DNA of 64,000 nt, taken from NCBI GenBank assembly GCA_949361645.1, contig OX442421.1:7875844-7939843 (forward strand), given 5' to 3'. The notes under the pieces were generated by a model. It ran no database searches. It had not been told where the DNA came from and saw nothing but the letters and a program-made list of their open reading frames with translations. Position 1 is the stretch's first letter. Every line of letters begins with the position of its first letter. The position numbers were made by a program, and so were the translations under genes. This document shows, in pieces, positions 38,646 through 51,700 of this stretch. The stretch comes from Spongilla lacustris (lineage: Eukaryota; Porifera; Demospongiae; Spongillida; Spongillidae).

Positions 38646-38785
38646 GATCATTGAGAGAGCCACATGTATGCTGAAATGAGCTATCGTAAGGGTAGCCCCT
38701 TAGCTCTCCATTGTTATGGGGGAGAGTTAGATGCACTTTAAAGGTACTTAGCATATTCTGAAGTCAATTGCCAATTGTCAGTCAG

Positions 38786-38817
<32 letters not shown>

Positions 38818-38984
38818 ACTAGATGTTATTATAGGTATCTGAAAGGGGTCAAAGGACTGCTTGGGATAGTGTGCAAACCATAGTGATGGAGGGACAGAAG
38901 GTATTTGGTGATGTATGGTGTATGGTTTAAGTACATGTGTGTGTGACCATCAGATCCCCATACCTTTTTTGCATTGGAACCTAG
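37555..38984. other. Spacer upstream of DUOX A
   Basis: Contains the presumed DUOX A promoter (a TATA-like TATAATATAT on the minus strand around 37600-37612), a CA tract at 38561-38639 and a pure 32-nt C tract at 38786-38817. I recognise no exon. Confidence 0.5.
38561..38639. repeat. CA dinucleotide microsatellite
   Basis: A pure AC/CA run of about 79 bp in intergenic DNA between DUOX A and the DUOX relic. Confidence 0.97.
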
Positions 38985-41900
38985 CCCCAAGGCTCAAACG
39001 GTGCACAATATCCTTTAGAATTGATGCAAAAGGAGTTCACGATCCCAATTCCTCCACCAACCAGGATGGAAACAACAAACTGGTACCAGTCCTGGTGCCC
39101 CTCCCCAAAAGGACCATCCACTCGCACCTTTGGCAGGGGAAGGTTGTGAGAAGTGATGTGGCTGTACAACTCCCGCAAGTTGTGGGTCCAGGGGCCGACC
39201 CCCCTCACATGGACACTGAGCAGCTCCTCGTGGGGGGCAGAGCTGATGATGAAAGGGTGGTACTCGTCTGGAAATGTGCAGCCACTGCCCGGCCTTGTAC
39301 TCAAAGGACGCAGGCCTGAAGACGCCTGTGACTCCCGACGGCAGCAGCTTGGCACGTACGACGGCTACCTCGGTCCTGTTGCGGCTGACGCTGATGATCT
39401 TGTCAATAGTGTAGAGGATTGCCGGGCCAAGCAGGATTGGCCAAGTTGACCAAGGGGTTGTTGGAGGTGGCAACATTAGGGTGCCAAGGGTTTGTGGGAG
39501 GTGGCAACATTAGGGTGCCAAGGGGTTGTGGGAGGTGGCAACATTAGGGTGCCAAGGGTTTGTGGGAGGTGGCAACATTAGGGTGCCAAGGGGTTGTGGG
39601 AGGTGGCAACATTAGGGTGCCAAGGGGTTGTGGGAGGTGGCAACATTAGGGTGCCAAGGGGTTGTGGGAGGTGGCAACATTAGGGTGCCAAGGGGTTGTG
39701 GGAGGTGGCAACACTAGGGTGCCAAGGGGTTGTGGGAGGTGGCAACACTAGGGTGCCAAGGGGTTGTGGGAGGTGGCAACACTAGGATGCCAAGGGGTTG
39801 TGGGAAGCTTAGCTAGCAAAGTGGGTATAAATTTACTGGCAGTGTTTATGAGGAAAGAAATACCGGTATATGAAAGGTAGATGTGGAGAAAAGCATGGGA
39901 GGTCACAGGAAGCAGAATGGAAATGGTGGTATGCAGAGGAAGATGAGAGAGAAGAGTGTGATACTAATGTAAGACCAGGGGGGAGACCAGAGAACTGCTA
40001 GGCGAGGGATGGGTGCAAAAGAGGCATAAAGGGAGAGTGGATTACCGATTTGTTCTTCTCCAGACACCTGGGGTAACAAAGCCCAACATGTCATATATGT
40101 TGGGTTAATGGAAGGATTGTAGAGTCGCGGGAAAATGGTTGCACGTGCGATACATGTACTTCAAAGACCATTTTGACAGAGGCAACGTGTCCAGGCCCAT
40201 TTTCTCCTCCGTTGTCGTCATCATCATCTTTTTCAGATAGCATAACTCGGGTTTTAAACAACACCAGTTTAAGTTACATCTAATTCTTACACAACAGCAT
40301 AGATAAATATCTATGACAACAGTAAGCTTAGTGTACGAAACTGTGCGTAATATATTTAAAAAATATTGAATAGTATTCTCGTCCCCAGACCACAGTCCAC
40401 GCGGTCTGGCAATGCAATCTAGAATCGATAATGCGCGAAGCGGAGGAACATGATTGGAAAAAGGTTTAGCAGTCCAGGGTTAATAGACTTAATTTATTGT
40501 GTTCCGAAACAGACGCCCCCGCATATGTGTTAAGTGTCATTTGCATTGCATAAGGTTAACATGATGTTGCTAGCTTGCAATTGTGTGGAGGCAGTGGAGC
40601 TATAAATCACAGGGCAAACTGTATTTCTGGGATTGTACATGTATACTGTAAAATGTGTTTATTTATAATTTTATGACTAGAACAATTCCATACTGAACCA
40701 TCCCCAAAACAAAAACTATTTTTTGAAGGTAAATGGTGGTGTAAAAAGAGGTTCAACCGCTTCAACGATAACTGTAGCGTATCGCCGAACCCTTGTTTTA
40801 TTCCTTTTTACACCAACATTATTCCTGCATAGTTATAACTAAGTACTTTCTCAGGGAGAATTTCTTTTTTAATTATTACTTTTTAGACCCTGTGCATGCA
40901 TGCGTAGTTTTTCATGCAGTCCTACTAACCGAGCTAGGTAGATAAAAAAGCAGTTCACGTTCTCGAACCGTAACCAGATAGCATTCCGCGGCATGATGTG
41001 TCAAGTTGGGAACAATTAAGGATTGTCTTTGTCAGCAATCTCGCATGCACACTCCGTCACCGCATAAGTAGCTGCATGGTTCAGTTCACCATTCAGTGCA
41101 TGGCATGCATATATGACTGAGAAGGAAAGTGATATCGCGCGTACAATACATTGTGTATAATGCAGCATGAATGCATGCATGTCGCTCCATGCATCATGCA
41201 TGGTTGTACATGTATATTAGCATGCATGCATGAACGTCTTCAATTTACCTGTTCCTCCCCACTCCGGGTTGGCAAAATTGTTGAACCAGCCATCATCAGT
41301 ATACACATGTAAATCCTTCCAATTAGAACTCTGTGCAACACCGCAAGGGACATCATGAGTGACCTTGCATGCTCCTGCATATGGTGAATTTATAGCTTTA
41401 GAAATCAGTTCAGCTGGCCAAGAGTGCAAAGAAGTTATAAGTCTCAGCACAGCTATAGGGCCTATATAAGGGAAGGCAATTATAAGTTACGCATGCAACT
41501 CAATGTAGCCTAAATCAGGCTGGACATTTGCTATATATATCAGTAATATAATATAATTATACACATATAATATGTTTGTGGGTTTGTGCATGCCACTTTA
41601 AGAATAAGTACACTGATGTGCTTGGCTGACCTATAAATTTTTGGTGTTAGTGGTCAGGAGATATATATATATATAATTATTATATAAATAATTATATATA
41701 TATAATAATTATATATATATATATTGATGTTAGGATGCATGATGTCAAATGCAGCTGGTTTACAACCTACCCAATTCTGCACTAAAACATCAGTGCACGG
41801 AAAGGAAGTGAGTCATGCCAGGAACTAGACCCCTGCCATGCAGACTGTACTTTTAAATGCACTCAAATAGGCCTGCATGATGGCAAAACATATAGTGAAG

Positions 41901-42060
41901 CTGACCATCCGTCCATGCAGCTAGTGAACATACGAATATTCCCTTCGGGTTGCAGTTCAAAAAGGATTGCTGAAACAAAGTCGCCGGAACTCCAAAGCCC
42001 TGCCGGCACAAAGGCATACGCCGATAACGCACCCCAGATATCAAGATTACGCACGAGCGC
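38985..42060 (-). pseudogene. Decayed dual oxidase D, closest to DUOX C
   Basis: Pieces of a DUOX gene in the normal order: exon 1 remnant (about 41850-42060, with NIRMFTS), exon 2 (about 41248-41320, with [13 protein letters not shown]), exon 3 (about 40940-41095), the 3' part of exon 5 (about 40043-40150) and the 3' end of exon 8 (about 38985-39440). Each piece, including the intron next to exon 5, matches DUOX C better than A or B. Against DUOX C the exon 8 piece has a 4-bp insertion near 39034, a 17-bp deletion near 39270 and a 6-bp deletion near 39315. Exons 4, 6, 7, 9 and 10 and most of exon 8 are missing. A minisatellite now occupies the break in exon 8. It cannot make an oxidase. Confidence 0.85.
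39424..39808. repeat. 34-bp minisatellite at the break of the DUOX relic
   Basis: About ten units of roughly 34 bp, each containing GTTGTGGGAGGTGGCAACA and then GGGTGCCAAGG. They start exactly where homology to DUOX C exon 8 stops (about 39440). Units near the 3' end carry ACACTAG instead of ACATTAG. Similar words (GACAACATTAGG, GAGGTTATGAAAGGTGGCAA) occur once in DUOX C intron 5 around 61590-61630, so the array may have grown from intron sequence. Confidence 0.9.
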
Positions 42061-42550
42061 AGTTCCAGTAGTAATATATTAATTCATGCGCATATAAACT
42101 TCTACACAGGAAATGCTAGCATGCAAGTGTATACCTATCTTGCCAAGGTACTGCACATTTTTTGGCATGCTGTACATGCTAGACCCAATGAACATTACGC
42201 AGGCTACTACATTGATGTAATGTGCAATGTGGGGCTGGGTACGAGCCTAACTAGAACTTTGGGGAACCAATCAGATTCGAGGTATGCAATGATTCAGTTT
42301 GATTCGTTTTCTCTTAGAGATGAGGAACTTGGTAGATAACCACAATCAAGGTACGAATGACGGGCATTGACGGCATCCGGAGGCAGCCAATACATTTAAA
42401 ATCATAGATACTGAATATCCATGATCAAATTAATTTCAAACCTTTCTATACCATTCTCAGAGTCTATTGAATATATTTTCTGATTATAAAAAAATAAAAT
42501 AAAATAAAAAACTCGTACATGTATTTGATCGAGACAAACTTAGCATTATT

Positions 42551-43490
42551 ATTCATAACATCTGATCTGTATAGGCCGATGGGTTCAAGTGTGGATGGAA
42601 CATTAATTGCTGCTAGAGACCTATGTATAATGGCATTGATAGCAGCATGCCTCGAAAAACGACCTTGGCTCGGTCACAACAATCCACCTCCTGTCTCCCC
42701 TTCATCTTCCAGACAAAAGGCATGGGACCTCCCTCACGTGGAAGAGACATATGTTCAGCTCCTACAAGGTGCCTCTGACTGCAGGTCTCGTGCCAGGTTA
42801 CTGGCTGCAGCCACTAAAGAGTCTGGGGGCCTGGTTGCATGCCCTCCCTGTCTCTTCCCTAGGCCTGCGAATGGATGATCACACAACCAGGATAGCTGTT
42901 GGTCTCCGTCTGGGTACACCACTCTGCCAACCCCACATCTGCCACCACTGTGGAGGCCATGTTGATGCCCTCGCTACTCATGGGCTCAGCTGCATCAAAA
43001 GCCAAGGTCGTTTTTCGAGGCATGCTGCTATCAATGCCATCATACATAGGTCTCTAGCAGCAATTAATGTTCCATCCACACTTGAACCCATCGGCCTATA
43101 CAGATCAGATGGCAAGCGACCTGATGGTTGTTCCATTGCCCCATGGAAGTCTGGCCAGTGTCTTGTTTGGGACTTTACTTGTGGGGACACCTTCGCAGCC
43201 TCATACATATCTGATGCCACAAGGGAAGCTAGAGCTGTAGCCACAGCTGCTGAAGCCAGGAAGAAGGAGAAATATGCTCTGCTGTCCAAATCCCACCATT
43301 TTGTACCAATTGCAATTGAGACCTCAGGTGCCCTTGGCCCTGATGCTCTCAGTTTGCTCACTGATATAAGCAGGCGTCAGCAGAGCATCACACACGATCA
43401 CCAGTCCCTCTCATTCCTTCTCCAGAGAGTGTCAATTGCACTACAGCACGGCAATGCTGCCTCTGTATTGGGCACCACAATTAGCGTGTA
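42551..43490 (+). mobile_element. Fragment of a non-LTR retrotransposon endonuclease domain, partly duplicated in inverted orientation
   Basis: The plus-strand frame up to 43490 shows CHHCGGHVDALATHGLSC (zinc knuckle), GRFSRHAAINAI, GKRPDG followed by LVWDFT, and a tail with PIAIETSGALGPDA. This is the order of a restriction-like endonuclease and C-terminal region of R2/CRE-like LINEs. The 5' part and the reverse transcriptase are absent. About 114 bp (43000-43113) also occur inverted at 42551-42665 with very few changes. Confidence 0.7.
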
Positions 43491-44756
43491 GTGTATATAG
43501 TGCATGTATCCCTGTGTATCCAGTACCTGTGTTATAGTACATTCATTAGTTATTCATAACAGGATAACTAGAGTTATCGTGTAGACTAACAACTTCATTG
43601 CTTCTTTTGTACTAGTAAATCGTGCCATAGATAGTTTAAACTATCTATGATCGTGCTTTCAGCTTGCCTGCGACATTTTTGCAACCCCATGGTAACGCGC
43701 ATGCGCTTGAGCCATTGTGCGATTGGCACCGTGGAAAACCAAAGCTAGAGCCGGTGCTTTGGAAAATGGAGACTCACTCTTGGTGCCATTATTGTCCTAG
43801 AGGTTTGTATTTATTCGCACTTACTGCCTAGTGTAGAGGTACTTATGAACAGTTCTTCTTACAAGTGATTTTTTTTTAGGGAGTATTAAAGCGGGGGAGT
43901 AAACAAGTTTTAATGTTCTGATAAAGGGGGAATGGTGGTTGCACCCCACTTCCTGCTTAAATAGGGCATGGGAAGCATATAGTGTGTTGAACAGGGGCTT
44001 TTTCTAAGCAAACTAAGGTAAGCAGGTCAAGCCTGCATGCCTCTCTGCTCAACCCTCTGCTCTAAACAACTTACCTTGAGCGTAACTTTAGTTAGGCGGA
44101 GGTTAGGATTAACCTCTATCACCCTTTGGTCCTAGTCCTCAATTGAGGACCAAATGTAACAAAAGGTAATTTAGCAAAAACTTTTACAAATCGCGTTACT
44201 TTTAACACATAGTAGTGACTAGTGGATAAGGTTTGCACGTGTTATACTTTCTTGGCTCTCAAACCTATTGTCACATACGCAGTCATACGTCGAGCATTTC
44301 CCGCGCGCGCGAACCACAAAGAGCAATAGCGCACAACTCAAGATCACAAAGTAAAATTTAAGTTATTTAACTCAAATGGGATCACTATGTTTTGCAATGG
44401 ATGCTTAAACCCTCCAAATGGAATCCTGCCGCTTTGCAGTGGGATGAAAGATCATGATTTTTTGCAGCTTACCACTGCCAGCAGGGAATTAACTAACGCA
44501 GCTATTATAAAATACACCTTGTGCCTAATGCAGAGTTACAAAAGAAAAGAGTTTGAATAATGTTTAGGGGAGAAAATGAAATTTCAGAGGTGGTCCTCAA
44601 TTGAGGACTTGGTCTTGGCTGGTCCTCAATTGACCAAGTTCGGGGTGATAGAGGTTAAAGAGAGATAGCGTATTTAAGGTGTAGGTAGGGTCACCGCTTC
44701 GCTCCTGACCCACCCAGAGCACGAATCAGTTTATCAAATTACATCCCGGGGTGCTA

Positions 44757-44868
44757 CTAGTCTCGCAAGCCAGACGTACTTCGACGTACCATACTAAGAC
44801 GTGGACTCGGGACTAGCAAGTACTATTCGTGCTAGTCCCCAGTCCACGTCATAGTACGTCTAGACTAG
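44757..44868. mobile_element. CTAGTC-type foldback MITE with 7-bp target duplication
   Basis: A 112-bp palindromic element starting CTAGTC and ending GACTAG. It is flanked by GGTGCTA at 44750-44756 and 44869-44875. The arms contain GACGTGGACTCGGGACTAGCA and its near complement. Termini and duplication length match the element at 17568-17789. Confidence 0.8.
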
Positions 44869-45795
44869 GGTGCTACCAGGATTAAAAATTGAACCCATAC
44901 AATACACCTATCTCTAAACTAGATCGTCTTGTCTGGTTCCAGGTATTGGCTTTTTGGGGTTGTACTGCTATATATAAATGGTATTCGTGGGAAAGCAACC
45001 ATTCAGTCTTATAGGCTGCTGAATTTAGCTGACCCACCACCACTCCACTTGTGCATCAATGGCTGGTGACACCCTTCCACTGAAAGGCAGCCAACACTAC
45101 CCTGGTCCCAGACTTGGCCTGATGGGCATACCCTGTCACCAGGTTGCCGCCTGACCCTTTTTGGTCAAACTGTTGTCCTTCCATTTAGTACATATGCATG
45201 ACAGGGAACCAGATGGGAAGATACCTTACACATTACCACAGTATGAGGATTCATGCAGCATTAACTATATGTATTTCTTCTTACGAATTTGAATATTGTG
45301 GAGTGGAAATTTACCATAGAATTGTCTTGTAGAATAAGGTTTAAGGAAGTTAAACCAAGTTAACCGACGAGCCCAACAGCACGCACGTGAGCATTGCCCT
45401 AGCTATATTCCAATACTACACTGTGCCTGCGCGAACCAGTGTTCACCACGTTGCCAGTCGTGCAGACAGATTTCTCTCTATTTTTTTTTTTTTGGTTTGT
45501 CCACTGCGAATGATGTGATACTCTGGGCAGGAATCTGGCACCATACGACTGGGGGGGGGGGTGCCATCTCACCACACCCCCAAACATGGTGCCACGAGGC
45601 TGATCACGTGACCCAGTGGAACGGCCAATGGTAGACCTTAACTCATGGTTGGCACACATTGACCAACTCGAGTGTTAGAAGGTTAATTGCCCATTCTGAT
45701 GCTGCAAATTGCATGCCAAGGTTCTCCACATCAGATGTAGATCTAAAATCATATTTATCAGTCCATGTGCGCACTAATGTTTTACACCAAAGGAA

Positions 45796-48700
45796 TTAGA
45801 AGTTCTCAAAATGGTGGACAAAGGCTGGCCCTTCAAAGCGATTTGTAGCTGAGCAGGCCTCATCCACAGCATTGGTTAGACTTGGAGGTCCACATGAGAA
45901 CACTCCAATCTTTGGCAGATGTTGGTGCTCATCCTGGAGGCTGTCAAAGAAGGGCTTGAATGCTGGACGACCAAAGTGTGTGACAGAGCGAAGGCCAGTG
46001 AACAGACTGCGACCAGAGAGCTTCTGGAAGTGTCGCTCGCAGACATACTGTAAAATGAATATAATCATTATCATTGTGCCCCAGAATTTCACAAACAACC
46101 AACTCACCAGCATAGTGGTTCGGAGATCAAACTTGTCCAGCAGCTGGGTGACAAAGATGTGCATCTCCACCAAACCTTTAGTGTCCACCTCCTCAACCTC
46201 TCTGATCACATCCGTGAACCACTCATACTGCTTCTGTGTGCGGGTGACCCACAGGAAGTACACCTATTAGTTATAAGGAGAAATACATTGTTAACTCTAG
46301 CCACTTCAAAAACCACCATTTGTTACCTTCTTGCATTGGATTCTGGCACCAATGTTATATTTGTGAACAATGTCCTTGAGGATAGCAGAGAATGGAGTGA
46401 TACCAATCCCAGCTCCAACCAGAATGGCAACATCAAACTGGTACCAGTCCTGGTGTCCTTCTCCAAATGGACCATCAATGGAGAGCTTAGGATAAGGAGC
46501 GCCTTGGAGATTGGCTGGATCATATACTTCTCGTATGTTGTGTGTCCATGGCCCAATGGCACGAATGTGCATGGTCATCTCTTCCTCATGTGGGGCAGAA
46601 CTGATGGTGAATGGGTGATACTCATCGGGATTGAGAGAAGAGCAGGCTACACGCACCCATTGGCCTGCCTTGAATTCAAAACCGGTAGGTCGTTTCATGT
46701 GGAGTGCGATCACTCCAGATGGCAGCATATCCACATTTGTGACTGACACACTGGCCTTTTTTCGACTGACACTGATGATCTTGTCAAGGGCATAGACTAT
46801 AGCAGGGCCAAGGAAGTAGTTTCCAAACAAAGGATCTTGCACTAGTCGTCCAGAACCATGCAGAAACATGAAGATGTAGAAGAGGACGTACCAATGGTGT
46901 GTGAACCAGAAGGCCTGGAAGGCATATCGGCGGGCATACTGGGTGGCGAAGACAAAGATTACAATACAAATCAGTGTCAACAGAAAGGCACTGAACCCAG
47001 TCATGGTGAGGAAGAGCCAGTAGAGGAAGGATGGCAGGAAGTTTGTGCGGTAGTATACTTCACGGAATATGCAACTGAGATCACTGGCAGTCTCAGTTGA
47101 GATATGGTAGAAGTTGAGGCCGTGGCCGATGCAGTGCATAATAGTGAAGAGGAGTGCTGTAAATGCTACAATCTTGTGGAATGAGATGTAGGCATCGAAG
47201 GGCACATAGTAGTTGAATGGAGTCTCGCGGAGGTAGGTGATGAAGTTTCGTGACATGGTGATAAGGAGGATAGAGTATGTCCACATCATCCCAGAGGCAG
47301 CCCCCCTCGTGATCGTCACACCATAACCAGCAATCCTCCTCAAACCACCTTGCTCTGTCTCTGTAGAATAGTAAAAAGCCCTCTCCACAAAGATTGCAGC
47401 ACTGACCAGGAAAAAGAGGCTGAGGTAGAAGATGTTAAGCCTGTTGTTTTCTACGTATCGCTTGAACACATAAAACCTTCGTCCAATCCACGAGTTCATG
47501 ATGGTTCGTTTCTCTGTGTGGATATCAGCTACATTCTCAGATCCTTCTGGTAGTTCTCCTTGTGGCTGCTTGTGACCTGCTTTCTTGCTATAGGCACGGA
47601 CAACTGTACGCCTTGCACGGGCTGCTGCTGTTTCCTTCTGGCGCATACGAGTAGGTAATGTACCACTACTTGCACTTGCTGACTGGTCCTTTTTATCCAA
47701 CTCAACCTCAGGAATGTCAACATCAAATCCAGTAATGTTCATGTGTGCGCCACTCAGCTCTTCCTTGTGGTCCCGAAGCAGTAGGTTGAAGTCAGCAAGG
47801 GTCAGTTCCATCTTGTTTTGGAAACCTGCAGCAACAAACATGGAGTCAATGAGGGTATCCATCTGTTCAGCTGACACTGTGGCATTGACCAACTCCATCA
47901 TGGATTTGAGCATCTTCTTGAACTGGTCACGGTGTAGATGTCCTGACTTGTGTGCATCGTACATGTCAAACATCAGCTTCAGCTTGTCTTCAGGAGAACC
48001 TTTGGAGAAGATGATTGACATGTCCAGGAACTCTCGGAAGGAGATGAAACCATTTCCATCCTTGTCTATCAGCTGGAACATCTGCTCCACAAAGATGGAG
48101 TCCTCCTTCACTCCCATGGCATCAGCAAACTCACTGCGTGTGAGTTCACACTCCAAGATCTGAGGCTGGATGCTCTCACCACCTTCCCGACTGCCTTGCT
48201 GGAAAATAGCCCTGAAGAAGGTCTCAAGCAAGATCTGTCGGTCCTTCTTGGTAAAAGCACTCCGGAGCATAATAGTCTTTGAATAGTCCTCGACTGCGAC
48301 ACCAATGCCCACCTGGCTGCAGTAGTTTGTCAGCTTGGCCTGCATGGCAGTGCGATCAAGTGGTATCTGGCACCGCATAATGACATCATACTCATTGGGG
48401 ATTTTGATAATAAGGTATAAGGGGTTGTCGTTTGCACGCTGGATAGTGATATTCTGTTGGTTCCTTAGGTCAATGGTGCGTTGTATGACACCACCAGCAT
48501 GCAGGACGATGCGTTTACCGGGCCCCACCTTTACACTGACTGAGCGAGTCTCACCCTTCAGTCCTGCCTTCTCTTCCGTGACGATGATCACCTGACCATC
48601 GCCAGTCATGATGTCTTCACCCTCTGTCTTTATAAGGTACTTTGGCTGATAAGCAGCATGGAGGCCAATTCTGGAGTGCTTGTTGTATGATGCTATCAGG

Positions 48701-51700
48701 AACATGATGAGTATGACGATGGCGATGTAGACAAACACCAGACCCCAGATGAAGGGGACCATCCAGTCAGAGCCAGCATCAGCATAGTAGTCACGGCCTT
48801 GAAGTGAAGTGCAGTCATCCATGAAGTATTCACTCAGCTGGAATGGCTGTGGGCACACTGTATTTTCGTTATATTGGAAAGGTGTGTCAGAGATATCATA
48901 TGCACTGATGTTGGTGATCACCAGAAGGATCTTCTTCAGTGTCATGTTCTTGATGGCATAAAACTCTTCCTGAGAGAACAGCCTAAAATACGATAAAATG
49001 GCATGCTGCGGTAATATACAAAGATTGATTCAGAAGTGTTACACAATTCCCTTTGTAAGGATATCCAGTACAATTTAACCAGGGTGATAGTACAAATTGA
49101 GATCGGGGGGGGAGGGGGGGGGGGGATTTAAAAAGCGGGAACCTGGTTCAGTGAGAGGGTGTCATGGTGCTTTTTCCAAACAAGAAATATGACCCATAAT
49201 TTTATCACACGTTGATCAAAAAATTGTATAACTTTTATGCAAGCAAGTTGTTGATGTGCCGCTGCGTGCTAAACTACCTCAATATCAAGCGTACAAGTAC
49301 AATAAATGAAATACATGACACACAATACCTATTAAAAGAGCTTTTTCAAGCCACTGTCTTCCTTGGTGGCGCAGCTCTTTAGAACATGATCAATCTAATG
49401 TGTGCGTGCCTCGTTTGTATGACATTCATAACACAAGCAACAATTTACAGATTTATGAAGAGATTGATGAAGATTCGAGTGATAAACTTGAGAAGAGCAC
49501 ACTATTGCACATTCAAAAGTATTGCGCACTTATCCGCCTTGGTGTCCTTATTGTTCAACTTATTTTTTTTCCAACCCCCAGTTTCTATTCATTTCAGGTC
49601 AAACATAGATCTGTTATATTGGCTAATGGCTCGAAAGGCTTATGAACCACATTTTGTTGCCTCTAGTCATAAAAACTATGTTAGTAACTAAGATACTCAA
49701 TCAGAATGCCTGGATCAGTGTATAATACATGTACATCTCTCCACACATTTTCGTGTGTACATTGAATCCCTTTATTGTGAACCACCTTTCTCAACAGAGG
49801 TATCATCTTAATCAAAGATGTTTTTTTAAAAAGCTTCTAAGTCATCATTCTAGTGCAAAACATGATTGGTTGCATACCTTTCTTTGGGATCAAGGTGTCA
49901 CCGAACGGATTTATACAGGTTTTCCAATCCATGTAATACATGTTATGAAATATTCTTGGTGACAATGTGCTCTGTTTGAGTGCACAATCATGGTGCCTGA
50001 TAATAGTATTTATGATAGCTGGGGAGGGGAGTTAAACACCCTTATTTCCCCCCCCCCCCCCTCCCCCTCCCCCTAGATCCACTACTGCTTACCCCCCCGG
50101 GTAGAGTTCCTTCTCAATTGAACTAACCATTTAGAACACATATCACTGCGAAAAGGTTCCTTCTCAATTGAACTAACCATATGGAACACATATTACTGCG
50201 AAAAGGTTCCTTCTCAATTGAACTAACCATATAGAACACATATCACTGCGAAAAGGGACCTAACAGCAGTTTTATCAAGAGTCGTGATCATTCTTATGCA
50301 CATCACCGAGGTACATGTATAAGGCATAAACAGGTAAACATTTCAACATACAAATAACGTTCCTTTTGATTACCTTTGAAAACTATATTAGGCCCCTTAT
50401 CACAGTCACATTGTTATTATCAGTATGTATTAGTACACATAGTACATTCTATATGTTTATTATTATTATTAATGTTTATACTTCATTAGGGTGTGGTACT
50501 TACATATTTTCTTGCCAGTTCTCATACCAGAAGCGGTCTCCATGGCGAATCCTCATGAACTGGTCAAACAGGACCTCTGAAAAGAGTGTGCCTGGTCCAT
50601 TGTCAGTAGTCTCCAGGATACCACATGTCCACATGTCACACTTGTTGATGTCATTGTTGTATACCTCTCTGAGTCTCTCGATGTTCTCAGTGACATCAGG
50701 CCGGACACCGTAGTATGGGTTGAGCTGCTCAAATCCAGTAAGACGTGGAAGGCCAAACGCAGCTCGTATAGTGTTGTAGTCAGGCAGGCCATGATCACGT
50801 GCCCTCTGCATGTTGATGGCCATCAGGTCTCGACGGGAGAAGTCCAATGGACCGAACACCTGCAAAATGTAACATTGCAACAGAACAGCATACCATAAAG
50901 GGACTACAGAATCAGTTGCAAAGAAATGGCAAGGAGTAATAGCCTCATACCCAGACGTATATTTCTATGCGTCTGGCAAAAATAGGTTAATGTTTATGGA
51001 GTAGCGACAGAATTCTGTTGCTACTAATCAGATGCAGGCAGTCACATGACACTTCCACAGTCATGTGATATTTATTGTACATAAATGGTGTAATAATTAC
51101 GTTCCAAGCACTGTATAATGAGTGCTGTTTTAAAGCTTGGATACACAGCACTGTGCCATCACTAGTTTTGTAAAAGGCCAGAAGGGTTTCTTCTAACTGG
51201 CAGTGGGAAATCTTTGTGCTTTACAGACCTGTTGTGGCTTAGAAGTGCCTGAATGGCTGGCTGATTACAAATTGAAACAGAGTTCCTAGTCCCTACCAGG
51301 GTACTTAACACAGCATTGGCTGATTGATCTTCGGTTCTTTTTGGAAGTCACTGTTTCACAGTATGTGGTCTAGCAGCCGCTAATGATTACTTAACTGCCT
51401 GAGCCATTTTCGCACATGACTTGGTTTGTTAATTGCATTCCAATCTGCCACGAAATTCGACCTATTTTCACCAGACGTTTATACGTCAGCTTATGATACA
51501 CTAAAGCAGTAAAAGCAATCTAGAACTTACATTTCCACGAAGATCAGGAGTGATGATGAAATCTTCTCGTTCACATCTCTGAGATGACATGCCCAGGAAC
51601 AGTGGATCTACGTTGGTTGCCATGATGGGAGCTTGAGGGTTGAAGTAGGAATTGCAGGTACGCACAGCAAAGTACTGGGCAGGGGCATCTCCATAGGTGT

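Larger units (their letters stand above)
42061..45795. other. Intergenic region between the DUOX relic and DUOX B
   Basis: Holds a LINE endonuclease fragment with an inverted duplication, a duplicated promoter-like block (43580-43712), a possible short first exon at 43766-43802 (METHSWCHYCPR before a GT donor) and a CTAGTC MITE. The rest, about 43860-45790, shows no coding sequence that I can support. Confidence 0.5.

Noticed and set aside
49386..49691. Two overlapping plus-strand frames of about 80-100 codons in DUOX B intron 7
   Set aside because: No recognisable family, no splice context and no counterpart in DUOX A; could be a worn transposon but cannot be supported.
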